From Bog-756 sp035949055 (GTDB lineage: Bacteria; Actinomycetota; Acidimicrobiia; Acidimicrobiales; RAAP-2), in assembly GCA_035949055.1 (NCBI GenBank), contig DASZIO010000023.1:124001-188000 (forward strand): a stretch of DNA of 64,000 bases, written 5' to 3'. The notes below the pieces were generated by a model. The model was not told where the DNA came from and searched no databases. It worked only from the letters and a program-made list of their open reading frames with translations. Positions 41,420-49,631 of this stretch are shown piece after piece (the stretch's first letter is position 1; each line of letters starts with the position of its first letter). Position numbers and translations under genes: made by a program.

Positions 41420-42385
41420 ATGACCAGACCGACCCTCCTACCGATTCGACGGAACAGCCGTGCTGGCCGCAGCCACGGCCATCGCCGTCCCACCCTGCCT
41501 CGGCTGTTGGGGCTTCTCGCCCTGGCCACGGCCGCCGCCACTCTTGCGGCCTGCGGTTCGTCGTCCTCCGCCTCGACCACCTCGTCGACGAAGGCGCCTC
41601 GAGGTGGTGGCGCCGCCGGAAGTGGAGGGGGCCGGCAGTTCCCGGGAACTTCCGGCACCATCGCGGCCATCAACGGGACAGCGCTCGAAGTGCAGAACCC
41701 GAGGACCGGTCAGACGACTGTGACCTACACCACGACGACCACCTTCCAGCAGACGGTGGCAGCCTCCCAGGCCGACGTCACGGCAGGGGCGTGTATCTCG
41801 GCGATCGGCAAGCCGACGTCGGCCTCGTCGTCGACACAGCGGTTCGGGGTTCCGGTGACCGCGACGACCGTGATCGTTAGTCAGCCCACGTCGGGAAGTT
41901 GCTCGGCGGGAGCGGGCGGGTTCAGGGGCGGGGGCGGAGCCGCGGGAGCCGGCCCCCCGGCGGGAGCTCCAGGCGGGACCCCCGGGGGCCCGTCCGGTGA
42001 GCAGCCCGGCGGGTCGGGCCGATTCCCAGGCCGGGCCGCGGGGCAGTTCGCGGCGGCGTCCGGTCTGGTCGCCGCGGTGAACGGCTCGCAGGCGACGGTC
42101 AACGAGATGAGCAGGGCGACCAACCAGTCGACCAGTGTCGTCGTGACGCTGACCTCGTCGACGACCTACACCCGGCGGACGGCGGCAGCACCTTCCGATC
42201 TGGCGGTGGGCAAGTGCGCCCAGGCGGTGGGCACGGCCGACACCACCGGTGCCGTGACCGCCCGCTCGATCACCGTGTCCACGCCCGGGGCCAACGGGTG
42301 CTCGGGTCGCTTCGGAGCCGGCGGGTTCGGCGGCGGTGCCCCCGGGTCCGGTGCCGGGGGCGGCACCGGGGTGGCGGGTGCCTGA
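41420..42385 (+). CDS. DUF5666-like lipoprotein, glycine-rich
   Basis: A 321-residue secreted protein. A twin-basic signal region leads to a lipobox LAACG after the hydrophobic LLGLLALATAAATLA. Two similar units follow: GTIAAINGTALEVQNPRTGQ with TTTFQQTVAASQADVTAGAC, and GLVAAVNGSQATVNEM with TSSTTYTRRTAAAPSDLAVGKC; each has the DUF5666 beta pattern and one cysteine. Between and after them are glycine/proline-rich linkers. The ATG at 41420 has AAGG upstream; 41351 would place 23 extra residues before the signal. It sits between the permease and a second adaptor. Confidence 0.65.
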   Translation: MTRPTLLPIRRNSRAGRSHGHRRPTLPRLLGLLALATAAATLAACGSSSSASTTSSTKAPRGGGAAGSGGGRQFPGTSGTIAAINGTALEVQNPRTGQTTVTYTTTTTFQQTVAASQADVTAGACISAIGKPTSASSSTQRFGVPVTATTVIVSQPTSGSCSAGAGGFRGGGGAAGAGPPAGAPGGTPGGPSGEQPGGSGRFPGRAAGQFAAASGLVAAVNGSQATVNEMSRATNQSTSVVVTLTSSTTYTRRTAAAPSDLAVGKCAQAVGTADTTGAVTARSITVSTPGANGCSGRFGAGGFGGGAPGSGAGGGTGVAGA

Positions 42386-44135
42386 GCCGAGCAGGGCCGT
42401 ACGCCCGCTCCCCGACGATCTGCCCTCCGCCACCCCCGGGTGGAGGAGGATGTCGGTCCTGCGCGTCGGAGTGGCGTTGCTGGTGGTGGTGGCGTTCATC
42501 GTCGCCTGGGTTCTGACCCGGAGCGCAGCCCCGGCCTACCGGACGTCGCTGGTCCGAACCGCGACGGTCGAGGCCACCCTCGAGTCCGTGGGGACCGTCA
42601 CCCCGTTGAACCAGGCCGACCTGGCCTTCAACGTGTCGGGCAAGGTGGGCTCGGTCGACGTGACCATGGGCTCGGCGGTGGGCCAGGGACAGACGGTGGC
42701 GTCACTCGACCCGACGGCACTGAACGCGTCGGTGGTATCGGCCGAGGCCACCGTGGCCGCCGCCGAGGCGACTCTGTCCGCCGCCGAATCCAGCCAGTCG
42801 GCCGCGGCATCAGCCCCGGTGACCATGGGCACACCGGCTCCGACGCCGACCACCGCCCCCTCGTCACGGTCGGACCAGTCCTCGAACGCGGAGCAGATCG
42901 GCCAGCTGCAGGCGACCCTGGTCTCCGACCAGATGCAGGAGGACGCCGATTCATCGGCGGCGAGCCAGAGCCTCGGCGTCGCCACCGGCCTGTGCGAGGC
43001 ACCGGCGGCCGGGGGTATGTCTGCCGCGGCCTCGACGTCGGCGCCCGCGGACGGCACCGGCGCGCCGACCACCTGTGCCGAGGCTCTGACTCAGGCCACC
43101 GCGGCCCAGAACAAGGTGTCCGCCGACATCAAGCAGGTGAGCCACGACGAGTCGGCTCTCACCGCGGCCCTCGAGCCGGCGTCGACCACTGATTCGACCG
43201 CCGCCACGGCTGCACCGAGCGCGTCAGCCACCGCCTACGTCGCCTCCTCGACGGGGGCGGCCAGCCGTCTGGCAGAAACCGGCCCCTCACCATCGGGCAC
43301 AACCTCCCCCCCGGCCACGTTGGTGGCGGTCGGGGCTGCCTCGAGATCCGAGCCGGCCACCTCCCAGCAACTGGCCGTCGACCAGGCGGCCATCGATACC
43401 GCACAGGCCCAGCTGACCGACGCCCAGCAGGCCCTCGACGACGTGAACCTGGTCAGCCCCATCTCCGGCACCGTGGCCTCGGTCTCCATCGGGGTCGGCG
43501 ACTCGGTCTCCGCCGCGTCGGGTACGACCGATCCCGACGTCGTCATCATCGGACCCGGCTCCTCGTACCAGCTGGTCACTCAGGTACCAGTGGCCAAGAT
43601 CGCCGCCGTGACGGTGGGCCAGTCGGCCGTCGTCAACCCTGACGCGACCAACACGCAACTGCAGGGGACGGTGACCGCCATCGGCGTCCTGCCGAGCAGC
43701 ACCTCGGCCGGCACGACCTATCCGGTGACGATCGCACTCACCTCGCCCGATCTTGGCCTGTTCTCGGGGGCCGACGCGGCCGCCACCATCGTGGTCGGGA
43801 CATCGGCCGACGTCACGGCGGTGCCGACATCGGCCGTGCGGACGGTCGGATCAATCCATCTCGTAACCGTGGTCGACAACGGGACGACCAAGGCGACGAG
43901 GGTCACCCTGGGCACCGTCGGGGACGTTCTCACCCAGATCACCTCCGGCCTGAAGCCGGGCCAGCTGGTGGCGCTGGCCAATCTCGAGCAGCCCGTACCG
44001 ACGACTTCGACGGGCATCGCCCGCTTCGGCGGCGCAGGTCTCGGGGGTGCAGGACTGGGCCGCATCGGGCTTGGCGGCGCCGGGTCGGGTGGAGCCGGGC
44101 TCGGTGTCGGAGGTCCCGGCAGCTTCGGGGGTTAG
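42378..44135 (+). CDS. Second HlyD/MacA-like adaptor with glycine-rich tail
   Basis: A 585-residue membrane-fusion-type protein. The anchor helix is VALLVVVAFIVAWVLT; lipoyl halves are LAFNVSGKVGSVDVTMGSAV and LVSPISGTVASVSIGVGDSV; between them is a very long insert (about residues 140-330), rich in Ala, Ser, Thr and predicted to be coiled/low complexity. The C-terminus is AGLGGAGLG-type repeats. The GTG at 42378 overlaps the lipoprotein stop; an ATG at 42450 directly before the anchor helix is possible but its GGAGGAGG is too close. It may serve the same MacB-like permease in place of, or together with, the first adaptor. Confidence 0.75.
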   Translation: MPEPSRAVRPLPDDLPSATPGWRRMSVLRVGVALLVVVAFIVAWVLTRSAAPAYRTSLVRTATVEATLESVGTVTPLNQADLAFNVSGKVGSVDVTMGSAVGQGQTVASLDPTALNASVVSAEATVAAAEATLSAAESSQSAAASAPVTMGTPAPTPTTAPSSRSDQSSNAEQIGQLQATLVSDQMQEDADSSAASQSLGVATGLCEAPAAGGMSAAASTSAPADGTGAPTTCAEALTQATAAQNKVSADIKQVSHDESALTAALEPASTTDSTAATAAPSASATAYVASSTGAASRLAETGPSPSGTTSPPATLVAVGAASRSEPATSQQLAVDQAAIDTAQAQLTDAQQALDDVNLVSPISGTVASVSIGVGDSVSAASGTTDPDVVIIGPGSSYQLVTQVPVAKIAAVTVGQSAVVNPDATNTQLQGTVTAIGVLPSSTSAGTTYPVTIALTSPDLGLFSGADAAATIVVGTSADVTAVPTSAVRTVGSIHLVTVVDNGTTKATRVTLGTVGDVLTQITSGLKPGQLVALANLEQPVPTTSTGIARFGGAGLGGAGLGRIGLGGAGSGGAGLGVGGPGSFGG

Positions 44136-44193
44136 CCGGCTTGCTCGGGGGGATGGCGGCCCATTCCCGGGACGGGTAGGTTCTGCACTCGCT

Positions 44194-44346
44194 GTGAGGA
44201 GAGGCCAACACGTCGAGGGGAGCCCGGGACGGCGGACCGGCTTCGCCAGCTGGGCCATTGAACGGGGCCGCCTCGGTTCCGTGCCGTCCGACGGCCCCCG
44301 CGGCCGCGACGCTCGCGTCTCCATCCTTCGCCAGTGGCCCTCATGA
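44194..44346 (+). other. Fifty-codon upstream ORF overlapping the ligase start
   Basis: GTG to TGA. Its stop overlaps the ATG of the ligase (ATGA at 44343). A TANNNT box, TAGGTT at 44177-44182, lies 11 bases before the GTG. The peptide is basic and shows no known domain. Since the ligase ATG has no ribosome binding site, translational coupling is plausible; whether the peptide is made is unknown. Confidence 0.3.
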
Positions 44347-45839
44347 CGGTCACGGATATCGACGGGGTCCCCTTCGCCGAGCGGATCCAGATCCTCGGTC
44401 GGGAGCGATCAGACACGGTGGCCGTCACGTATGTCGACCGGGACGGATCCAAACGGCTATTGACCTGGGGCTATCTCGACCGGCGCGCCAACCAGCTGGG
44501 GCGGGCGATGGCGGCCCGCGGCGTGGGCCTCGGCGATCGGGTCGGCCTCGAGCTGGCCAATTCGGTGGAGATGGTCGAGGCCACCCTGGCCGCCTGGAAG
44601 GTCGGAGCGTCACCCGTTCCCGTGCGCTGGGACCTTCCCGACTGGGAACGGGGCAGGGTGGCAGACGTCCTCGACGCGGCCCTCATGGTCAGCGCCGACC
44701 CCCCGGACCTCTTTGCCGAGGCCGACGCCCTGTCGGGCGAACCGCTGCCGCTAGTGGTGTCGCCGAGCGTCAGCGGCATCTGCTCGAGTGGTTCGACCGG
44801 GACCCCGAAGATCATCATGGACCACACTCCGGCGGTGCTCACGGCCATGAACGCCCAACCGTTCCCGACCGCATGGGGCGAGGACGTCGGTCGGCAGCGG
44901 ATACTCATCCCGACCGCCTTGTACCACACCAACGGTTTCGCCCAGTTCACCTACCTGCTGGCGGGTGACACGCTCACCCTGATGGTCAAGTTCGACGCGG
45001 CGCTGGCGGTCGACCTCATCGAGCAAGAACGCATTACCGCCTTCACCGCCACGCCCACCATGCTGGCCCGGATGGCGCGCCTACCCGACATCGCGCAGCG
45101 TGACTTCTCGAGCCTGGTCTGGGTCCAGCAGGGGGCAGCCACCTTCCCCCCCGCTCTGGTGCGCACCTGGATCGACCTCATCGGCGGGGAGCGGCTCTAC
45201 ATGTGCTACGGCATGACCGAGCGGCTCGGCCTCACCGCAATCCGCGGCGACGAATGGCTCGACCACCCGGGCAGCATCGGCCGGGGGTTCCGGGGCACGG
45301 AAATCCGTATCCTCGATGAGCACCAGCGGGACGTGCCGGTGGGCCAGGTCGGCGAGATCTACCTGCGGTCCCAGTCCACCGGGAAGTACGGCTATCTGGG
45401 GTCGAGCCAGACCCTGCCCATGACGGCCGACGGGTACGCCACCGCCGGCGATCTCGGACGGCTGGATGCCGAGGGATACCTCTTCATCGCCGACCGGAGG
45501 GTCGACATGATCGTGAGCGGGGGGGCCAACGTCTTCCCGGCCGAGGTGGAGGCGGCCCTGTCGGAGCATCCAGATATTGCCGACGTCGTGGTCATCGGCC
45601 TGCCCGATCCGGAATGGGGGCAGCGGGTGCACGCCATCGTGGAGCGGGAGGGTGCAGACCCCCCGGCCACCGAAGAGGAGGTACGCCGCTTCGCCAAGGA
45701 GCGGTTGGCCGCGTACAAGGTCCCCAAGTCGGTGGAGTTCGTCGACGCCGTCCCGCGCAGCGCCGCCACCAAGGTGAACCGGGCCAGGCTGGTGGCCGAA
45801 CGGGCTCCCGAGATCGTGCCCCAGGACCTCAGCGGCTGA
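44343..45839 (+). CDS. AMP-dependent acyl-CoA synthetase/ligase
   Basis: A 498-residue member of the ANL superfamily. The ATP loop is ICSSGSTGTPKIIMDH, the acyl pocket region FTATPTMLARMARL, the YGMTE motif is CYGMTERLGL, the ATP-ribose Asp is in YATAGDLGRL, and the hinge/C-terminal lysine is near YKVPKSVEFVDAVPRSAATKV. It resembles bile-acid or steroid-side-chain ligases more than long-chain fatty acid ligases, though this is only an impression. It opens the acyl-CoA catabolic block and converges with the thiolase gene, sharing 11 bases. Confidence 0.88.
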   Translation: MTVTDIDGVPFAERIQILGRERSDTVAVTYVDRDGSKRLLTWGYLDRRANQLGRAMAARGVGLGDRVGLELANSVEMVEATLAAWKVGASPVPVRWDLPDWERGRVADVLDAALMVSADPPDLFAEADALSGEPLPLVVSPSVSGICSSGSTGTPKIIMDHTPAVLTAMNAQPFPTAWGEDVGRQRILIPTALYHTNGFAQFTYLLAGDTLTLMVKFDAALAVDLIEQERITAFTATPTMLARMARLPDIAQRDFSSLVWVQQGAATFPPALVRTWIDLIGGERLYMCYGMTERLGLTAIRGDEWLDHPGSIGRGFRGTEIRILDEHQRDVPVGQVGEIYLRSQSTGKYGYLGSSQTLPMTADGYATAGDLGRLDAEGYLFIADRRVDMIVSGGANVFPAEVEAALSEHPDIADVVVIGLPDPEWGQRVHAIVEREGADPPATEEEVRRFAKERLAAYKVPKSVEFVDAVPRSAATKVNRARLVAERAPEIVPQDLSG

Positions 45840-46962
45840 GGATCACCACGCTGGCATTGGCTCCCCGACCGATGGTGTGGGCCAGCCCTACCCTGGCGTC
45901 CTCCACCTGCCGGGCGCCGGACTGACCCCGGAGCTGCCGGACGATCTCGACCACTTGGCCCAGCGCGGAGGCCCCGAGGGGTTCCCCCTTGGACAGCAGT
46001 CCACCGCTCACGTTGACCGGGACCCGGCCGCCGAGCGCCGTGGACCCGTCCCGGATGAGCGCCGCCGACCCGGCCGGAGGGCAGAGGCCCAGCTCCTCGT
46101 AGGACAGAAGCTCACGAGCAGCGTCGGTGTCCTGGCACTCGACAAGATCGAGGTCCTCGGGCCCGACCCCGGCTTCGTCGTAGGCGGCCTCGGCGGCGCG
46201 GCGACTAGGAGGGGGAATCGTGTCGTCGCGCAGGCCGGACATGGGCGTCGACTCGCCGAGCACGGCACCCGGGAGGTGCGAGGTCACGACGGAGGCCCGG
46301 AGTCGGACCCCGGTTCCGGCGGGCTCGGCACGGCGCAGCACCACGGCGGCGGCACCTTCGTTGGGGGAGCAGAGCATCCAGAGCCGGAGCGGCGGGCAGA
46401 CCATCCGTGAGGCCAGCACCTCGTCCGCGGTCACCTCGGACCGGAACATGGCATCGGGATTGCCCACGCCGTGGTGCCGGTTCTTCACCACCACCGCGGC
46501 GAGGTCTTCGTCGGTCACCCCGGAGGTCGCCATGAGCCGCTGCGCCCGCATGGCGAAGTATGCCGGCGTCGAGGTCAGCCCGGCCTCCTCCTGCCACGGC
46601 TCGAAGAACGACGAGCGGATGATCCCCTTCGGCATCTTCTCGATGCCGAAGGCCATGACTGTCCGGTACTGGCCACCGCGGATGGAGGAGGCGGCGAGCA
46701 TGAGGGCGGCGGCGCCGCTCGCACATCCGGCCTCGACATCGATGATGGGCATTCCGGTCAGGCCCAGCCGGCCGAGGACCTTGTGGCCCGAGGCCACACC
46801 GCCGTAGGCCGTCCCGCAGAAGGCGGCATCGAAGCCCACCCCGTCGGTGCCCGCGTCGGCCAGGGCTCCCGCCACGGCCTCGACCCCGAGGTCGGTGACG
46901 CTCCGGTCGGCGAACCGACCGAAGGGGTGGATCCCCACCCCGGCGATCTCGACGCCGGTCAT
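45829..46962 (-). CDS. Thiolase-family protein (SCPx/lipid-transfer type)
   Basis: A 377-residue thiolase-superfamily protein. VEIAGVGIHPFGRFADRSV starts the fold; the nucleophile cysteine is in DVEAGCASGAAALMLA; the second half has the histidine-containing ECQDTDA region, and the C-terminal NVSGGLLSKGEPLGASALGQ replaces the usual NPxGG loop. This type (thiolase paired with a DUF35 protein) cleaves branched or steroid-side-chain 3-ketoacyl-CoAs or condenses them. It overlaps the DUF35 gene by four bases, and the two subunits are expected to form a complex. Confidence 0.85.
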   Translation of the reverse strand: MTGVEIAGVGIHPFGRFADRSVTDLGVEAVAGALADAGTDGVGFDAAFCGTAYGGVASGHKVLGRLGLTGMPIIDVEAGCASGAAALMLAASSIRGGQYRTVMAFGIEKMPKGIIRSSFFEPWQEEAGLTSTPAYFAMRAQRLMATSGVTDEDLAAVVVKNRHHGVGNPDAMFRSEVTADEVLASRMVCPPLRLWMLCSPNEGAAAVVLRRAEPAGTGVRLRASVVTSHLPGAVLGESTPMSGLRDDTIPPPSRRAAEAAYDEAGVGPEDLDLVECQDTDAARELLSYEELGLCPPAGSAALIRDGSTALGGRVPVNVSGGLLSKGEPLGASALGQVVEIVRQLRGQSGARQVEDARVGLAHTIGRGANASVVILSR

Positions 46963-47351
46963 GAGGGAGCAAAGGCCCAGGAGACGACGGCTTGCCCGTC
47001 GCGCTCGCCGACCTCCTCGAGCACCAGATGCATCTTCTGCCCGGCCCGCAGGGCGGCGGCGTCGGGCTCGGCGATCCGGGTCACCACGCGGAGGGACTCA
47101 CCCAGCTCGACCACGCCGAATCCGTAGGGAACCGGTCCGGAATACCCGGGAGGCGCGGCGGTGACCGTGGTCCAGGCCCATAAGCGGCCCACGGTCGGGA
47201 GCGCCCCGGGCTCGACGTCCCGGGAGCCGCAATACGGGCAGGTGGCGGTGCTCGGGAAGTGCTGGCGCCCGCACGTCCGGCAGGTGGCGCCGATCAGGTG
47301 GGGATCGGCCCCGCCGGCGAACAGCCCATCGTGCACGGGAACGGAAGCCAC
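46959..47351 (-). CDS. DUF35 OB-fold / zinc-ribbon acyl-CoA-associated protein
   Basis: A 130-residue partner of the thiolase. The N-terminal rubredoxin-like zinc ribbon is LIGATCRTCGRQHFPSTATCPYCGSRDVE with four cysteines in C-x2-C pairs (given as CRTC and CPYC), followed by an OB-fold whose strands include GRLWAWTTVTAAPPGY and VPYGFGVVEL. In related pairs it bridges the thiolase to other acyl-CoA enzymes. The GTG at 47351 lies eight bases after a TACGCT -10-like box, so the transcript may be leaderless. It overlaps the thiolase start (ATGA). Confidence 0.85.
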   Translation of the reverse strand: MASVPVHDGLFAGGADPHLIGATCRTCGRQHFPSTATCPYCGSRDVEPGALPTVGRLWAWTTVTAAPPGYSGPVPYGFGVVELGESLRVVTRIAEPDAAALRAGQKMHLVLEEVGERDGQAVVSWAFAPS

Positions 47352-47359
47352 GGGCCCGG

Positions 47360-47365
47360 AGCGTA
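47360..47365 (-). promoter_or_regulatory. -10-like TACGCT of the DUF35-thiolase pair
   Basis: On the minus strand TACGCT is followed by eight bases and the GTG at 47351, a near-leaderless spacing. No ribosome binding site precedes the GTG. Confidence 0.45.
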
Positions 47366-47466
47366 GCAACGTGACGCGCGCCGGTCCGGGCTGGTGACCG
47401 CCGTGGTTGCCTGTTCGTGGGCCGCAAGGCGGGTCAGGCCCACCCGGCCTCAGGAGGGCGCCGGTG

Positions 47467-48744
47467 TCAGATGACCCCCTCGGCCACCCGGGCCTGGAAG
47501 GTCTCCTCGTCGAGCCCGACGACGCCGCACCAGACCTCGCGATTGTGCTGGCCCAGAGCGGGCGCCGGCTCCGGGGCTTCGGGCCGCTGGCCGTCGAGGC
47601 GGGGATAGGGCGCTTGCTGCAGATGCGGCCCGGCCACCGGGTCATCCACTCGCACCAGGTCGCCGCGGGCGGCGAGGTGCGGATCGGCGATGATCTCCGA
47701 GGCGTCGTAGGCGACGCCGACCGGGACCCCGTTGGCCACGCAGACCGCCTCCACCTCATCGGCGTCCATGCTGGCGACCCACTCGGCCACCATCGCGTTG
47801 ATGGTGTCCCCGCCTTCCGCCCGGCGCTTGAGGTTCGACCAGCGCGGATCGTCGGCCAGTTCGGGGCGGCCCATGGCCCGGCACAGCCGTCGGAAATTGG
47901 CGTCGGAGCCCCCGACGATGCAGACATAGCGCCCGTCCGCGGTGGCGTAGTTGTCCAGGGGGGCCGAGTTGGCCAGGCGGTTGCCCTGGCGCTCGCGGGT
48001 CACGCCCAGTCGGTCCTGCGCGGCCACCGTCCACTCGAGGACCCGGAGGATGGATCCGTACAGCGGCGCGTCGATCACCCCGCCCCGTCCGGTACCGCGG
48101 CCGGGTCGGTCCCGGCGGTACAGCGCGGCCAGCACCGCCTCGGCCGCGAAGGTTCCGGTGAGGTAGTCCGAGATGGTGACACCCGGGCGCACGGGCGGAC
48201 GATCGGGGTACCCGGTGATAGCGAGCAGGCCGCCGTAGGCGATGCCCATCCGGTCGAGGCCAGGTCGGTCTGAATAGGGGCCGTCCTGGCCGAACACGCT
48301 GATCCGGGCCCAGACGACCTTCGGATCGCACGAGTCCGGCCCGACGTTCCAGGCTTCGAGGGTGCCGGGCCGGAAGTTCTCACACACCACGTCGGATTTG
48401 GACACCAGGCGCCGGAAGAGCTGCTGCCCGGCGTCGCGTCGGAGATCGAGAGTGACCCCCTTGCGACCTCGGCCTTCGACCGCCCACCACATCGAGTAAC
48501 CCTCGTCCTCATCGTCCCCGGTGTCTTCCTGACCCTCAGCCGGGACAAAGGGACCGATGGTGCGCATGAAGTCACCCCCACCGGGGTCTTCGACCTTGAT
48601 CACCTCAGCCCCCATCTCCCCCAACAGGCCGGCACAGAACGGGGCGCTGATCCGGGTGCCCACGTCGATGACTCGCAGGCCCGACAGCGGACCACTGCCG
48701 CGCGGCGCGGTGGGGCCCGCTCCCGGGTCGGGCCCGACGCTCAA
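47467..48744 (-). CDS. CaiB/BaiF type III CoA-transferase
   Basis: A 425-residue CaiB-family enzyme that moves CoA between carboxylic acids. The opening GLRVIDVGTRISAPFCAGLL and GEMGAEVIKVEDPGGGD are diagnostic; VTLDLRRDAGQQLFRRLV, CENFRPGTLEAWNVG and ISVFGQDGPYSDRPGLDRM follow; the catalytic Asp is in VTISDYLTGTFAAEAVLAAL. A TTG start overlaps the enoyl-CoA hydratase stop (TTGA), matching other TTGA junctions in this window. It is in an operon with that hydratase. Confidence 0.88.
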   Translation of the reverse strand: MSVGPDPGAGPTAPRGSGPLSGLRVIDVGTRISAPFCAGLLGEMGAEVIKVEDPGGGDFMRTIGPFVPAEGQEDTGDDEDEGYSMWWAVEGRGRKGVTLDLRRDAGQQLFRRLVSKSDVVCENFRPGTLEAWNVGPDSCDPKVVWARISVFGQDGPYSDRPGLDRMGIAYGGLLAITGYPDRPPVRPGVTISDYLTGTFAAEAVLAALYRRDRPGRGTGRGGVIDAPLYGSILRVLEWTVAAQDRLGVTRERQGNRLANSAPLDNYATADGRYVCIVGGSDANFRRLCRAMGRPELADDPRWSNLKRRAEGGDTINAMVAEWVASMDADEVEAVCVANGVPVGVAYDASEIIADPHLAARGDLVRVDDPVAGPHLQQAPYPRLDGQRPEAPEPAPALGQHNREVWCGVVGLDEETFQARVAEGVI

Positions 48745-49541
48745 GGCAGGCCGGGGAAGTCGGGCGGGCGGCGTTCCTTGAACGCGGCCATCCCCTCGGC
48801 CATCTCCGGCGAGGTGGCGGCCATCGCCTGGGCCAGCCCTTCGCGTTCGAGCGACTCGGCGAGCGTGGTCTCGAAGCTCGAATTGAGCAGCATCTTGGAC
48901 AGCCCGAGGGACCGGGTGGGCCCAGAGGCCAGACGAGCCGACAGCTCTGTGGCCAGCGCGGCGAGCTCGCCCTGCGTGGGGACGCACCGATAGGCGAGAC
49001 CGAGTGCGACCGCTTCCTCGCCGCTGGCGCCGTCGCCCAGCATCACCATGGCCTTGGCCCGGGGCAGGCCGACCAGACGCGGCAGGAGATAGGCCCCCCC
49101 GGCGTCGACCACCAGCCCCCAGCGGGCGAATGACCAGATGAACCGGGTCTGGTCGCAGGTGAGCACCACGTCGCAGGCCAGCGCCAAGTGGGCGCCGGGG
49201 CCGACGGCAGTGCCGTTGACTGCGGCGACAGTGGGCTTGTCCAGCTCCCAGAGCTCGCGGATGAAGGTCTGGACTCCGACCCGCAGGGCCTCGCTGGTGC
49301 TGCGGGGGTCGAACCCCGTGCTGCCGGCCGCTCCCACCGTCGACTGCCGCAGGTCCATACCTGAACAGAACGAGTCGCCCGTCCCGGTAACCAGTAGGGC
49401 GCGAACCTGGCGGTCGCCCCGGGCCTGTCGCACGCAGGCGATGATGTCGTCGCGCATCTCGACCGACAACGCGTTCCTCGCGTCGGGGCGGTCGAGGACG
49501 AGGCGGGCGACGTGGTCATCCCCGACGCTGTAGCGGATCAT
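48741..49541 (-). CDS. Enoyl-CoA hydratase/isomerase
   Basis: A 266-residue crotonase-fold enzyme. ARLVLDRPDARNALSVEM opens it; the oxyanion-hole segments are DSFCSGMDLRQ and VNGTAVGPGAHLALACDVV; one expected catalytic Glu position appears as an Asp/Ala-rich WGLVVDAGGAYLLPRLVG, so hydratase activity is not certain and it may be an isomerase or a thioesterase. A minus-strand TACACT lies seven bases before the ATG, so the operon with the CaiB gene appears leaderless. It is divergent from the CoA-transferase gene, with 86 bases between starts. Confidence 0.85.
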   Translation of the reverse strand: MIRYSVGDDHVARLVLDRPDARNALSVEMRDDIIACVRQARGDRQVRALLVTGTGDSFCSGMDLRQSTVGAAGSTGFDPRSTSEALRVGVQTFIRELWELDKPTVAAVNGTAVGPGAHLALACDVVLTCDQTRFIWSFARWGLVVDAGGAYLLPRLVGLPRAKAMVMLGDGASGEEAVALGLAYRCVPTQGELAALATELSARLASGPTRSLGLSKMLLNSSFETTLAESLEREGLAQAMAATSPEMAEGMAAFKERRPPDFPGLP

Positions 49542-49548
49542 GGCGCTC

Positions 49549-49554
49549 AGTGTA
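49549..49554 (-). promoter_or_regulatory. -10 box TACACT, leaderless spacing, enoyl-CoA hydratase
   Basis: On the minus strand TACACT ends seven bases before the ATG at 49541. There is no ribosome binding site, consistent with a leaderless transcript. Confidence 0.5.
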
Positions 49555-49591
49555 ACGACGGGGGCCCCAACCGTTCGGGGCCTGCCTCCAC

Positions 49592-49597
49592 TACGGT
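49592..49597 (+). promoter_or_regulatory. -10-like TACGGT, leaderless spacing
   Basis: TACGGT is followed by seven bases and the GTG at 49605 of an eight-codon ORF. It faces the opposite way to the TACACT about 40 bases to its left. Confidence 0.4.
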
Positions 49598-49604
49598 CTG
49601 CGCC

Positions 49605-49631
49605 GTGCCCGCCGACCACCGGCTCCCGTGA
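49605..49631 (+). other. Eight-codon upstream ORF overlapping the CoA-transferase start
   Basis: GTG to TGA encoding MPADHRLP. The stop overlaps the GTG at 49628 (GTGA). A TANNNT box lies seven bases upstream. The downstream GTG has no clear ribosome binding site, so ribosomes may reach it through this ORF. Confidence 0.4.
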
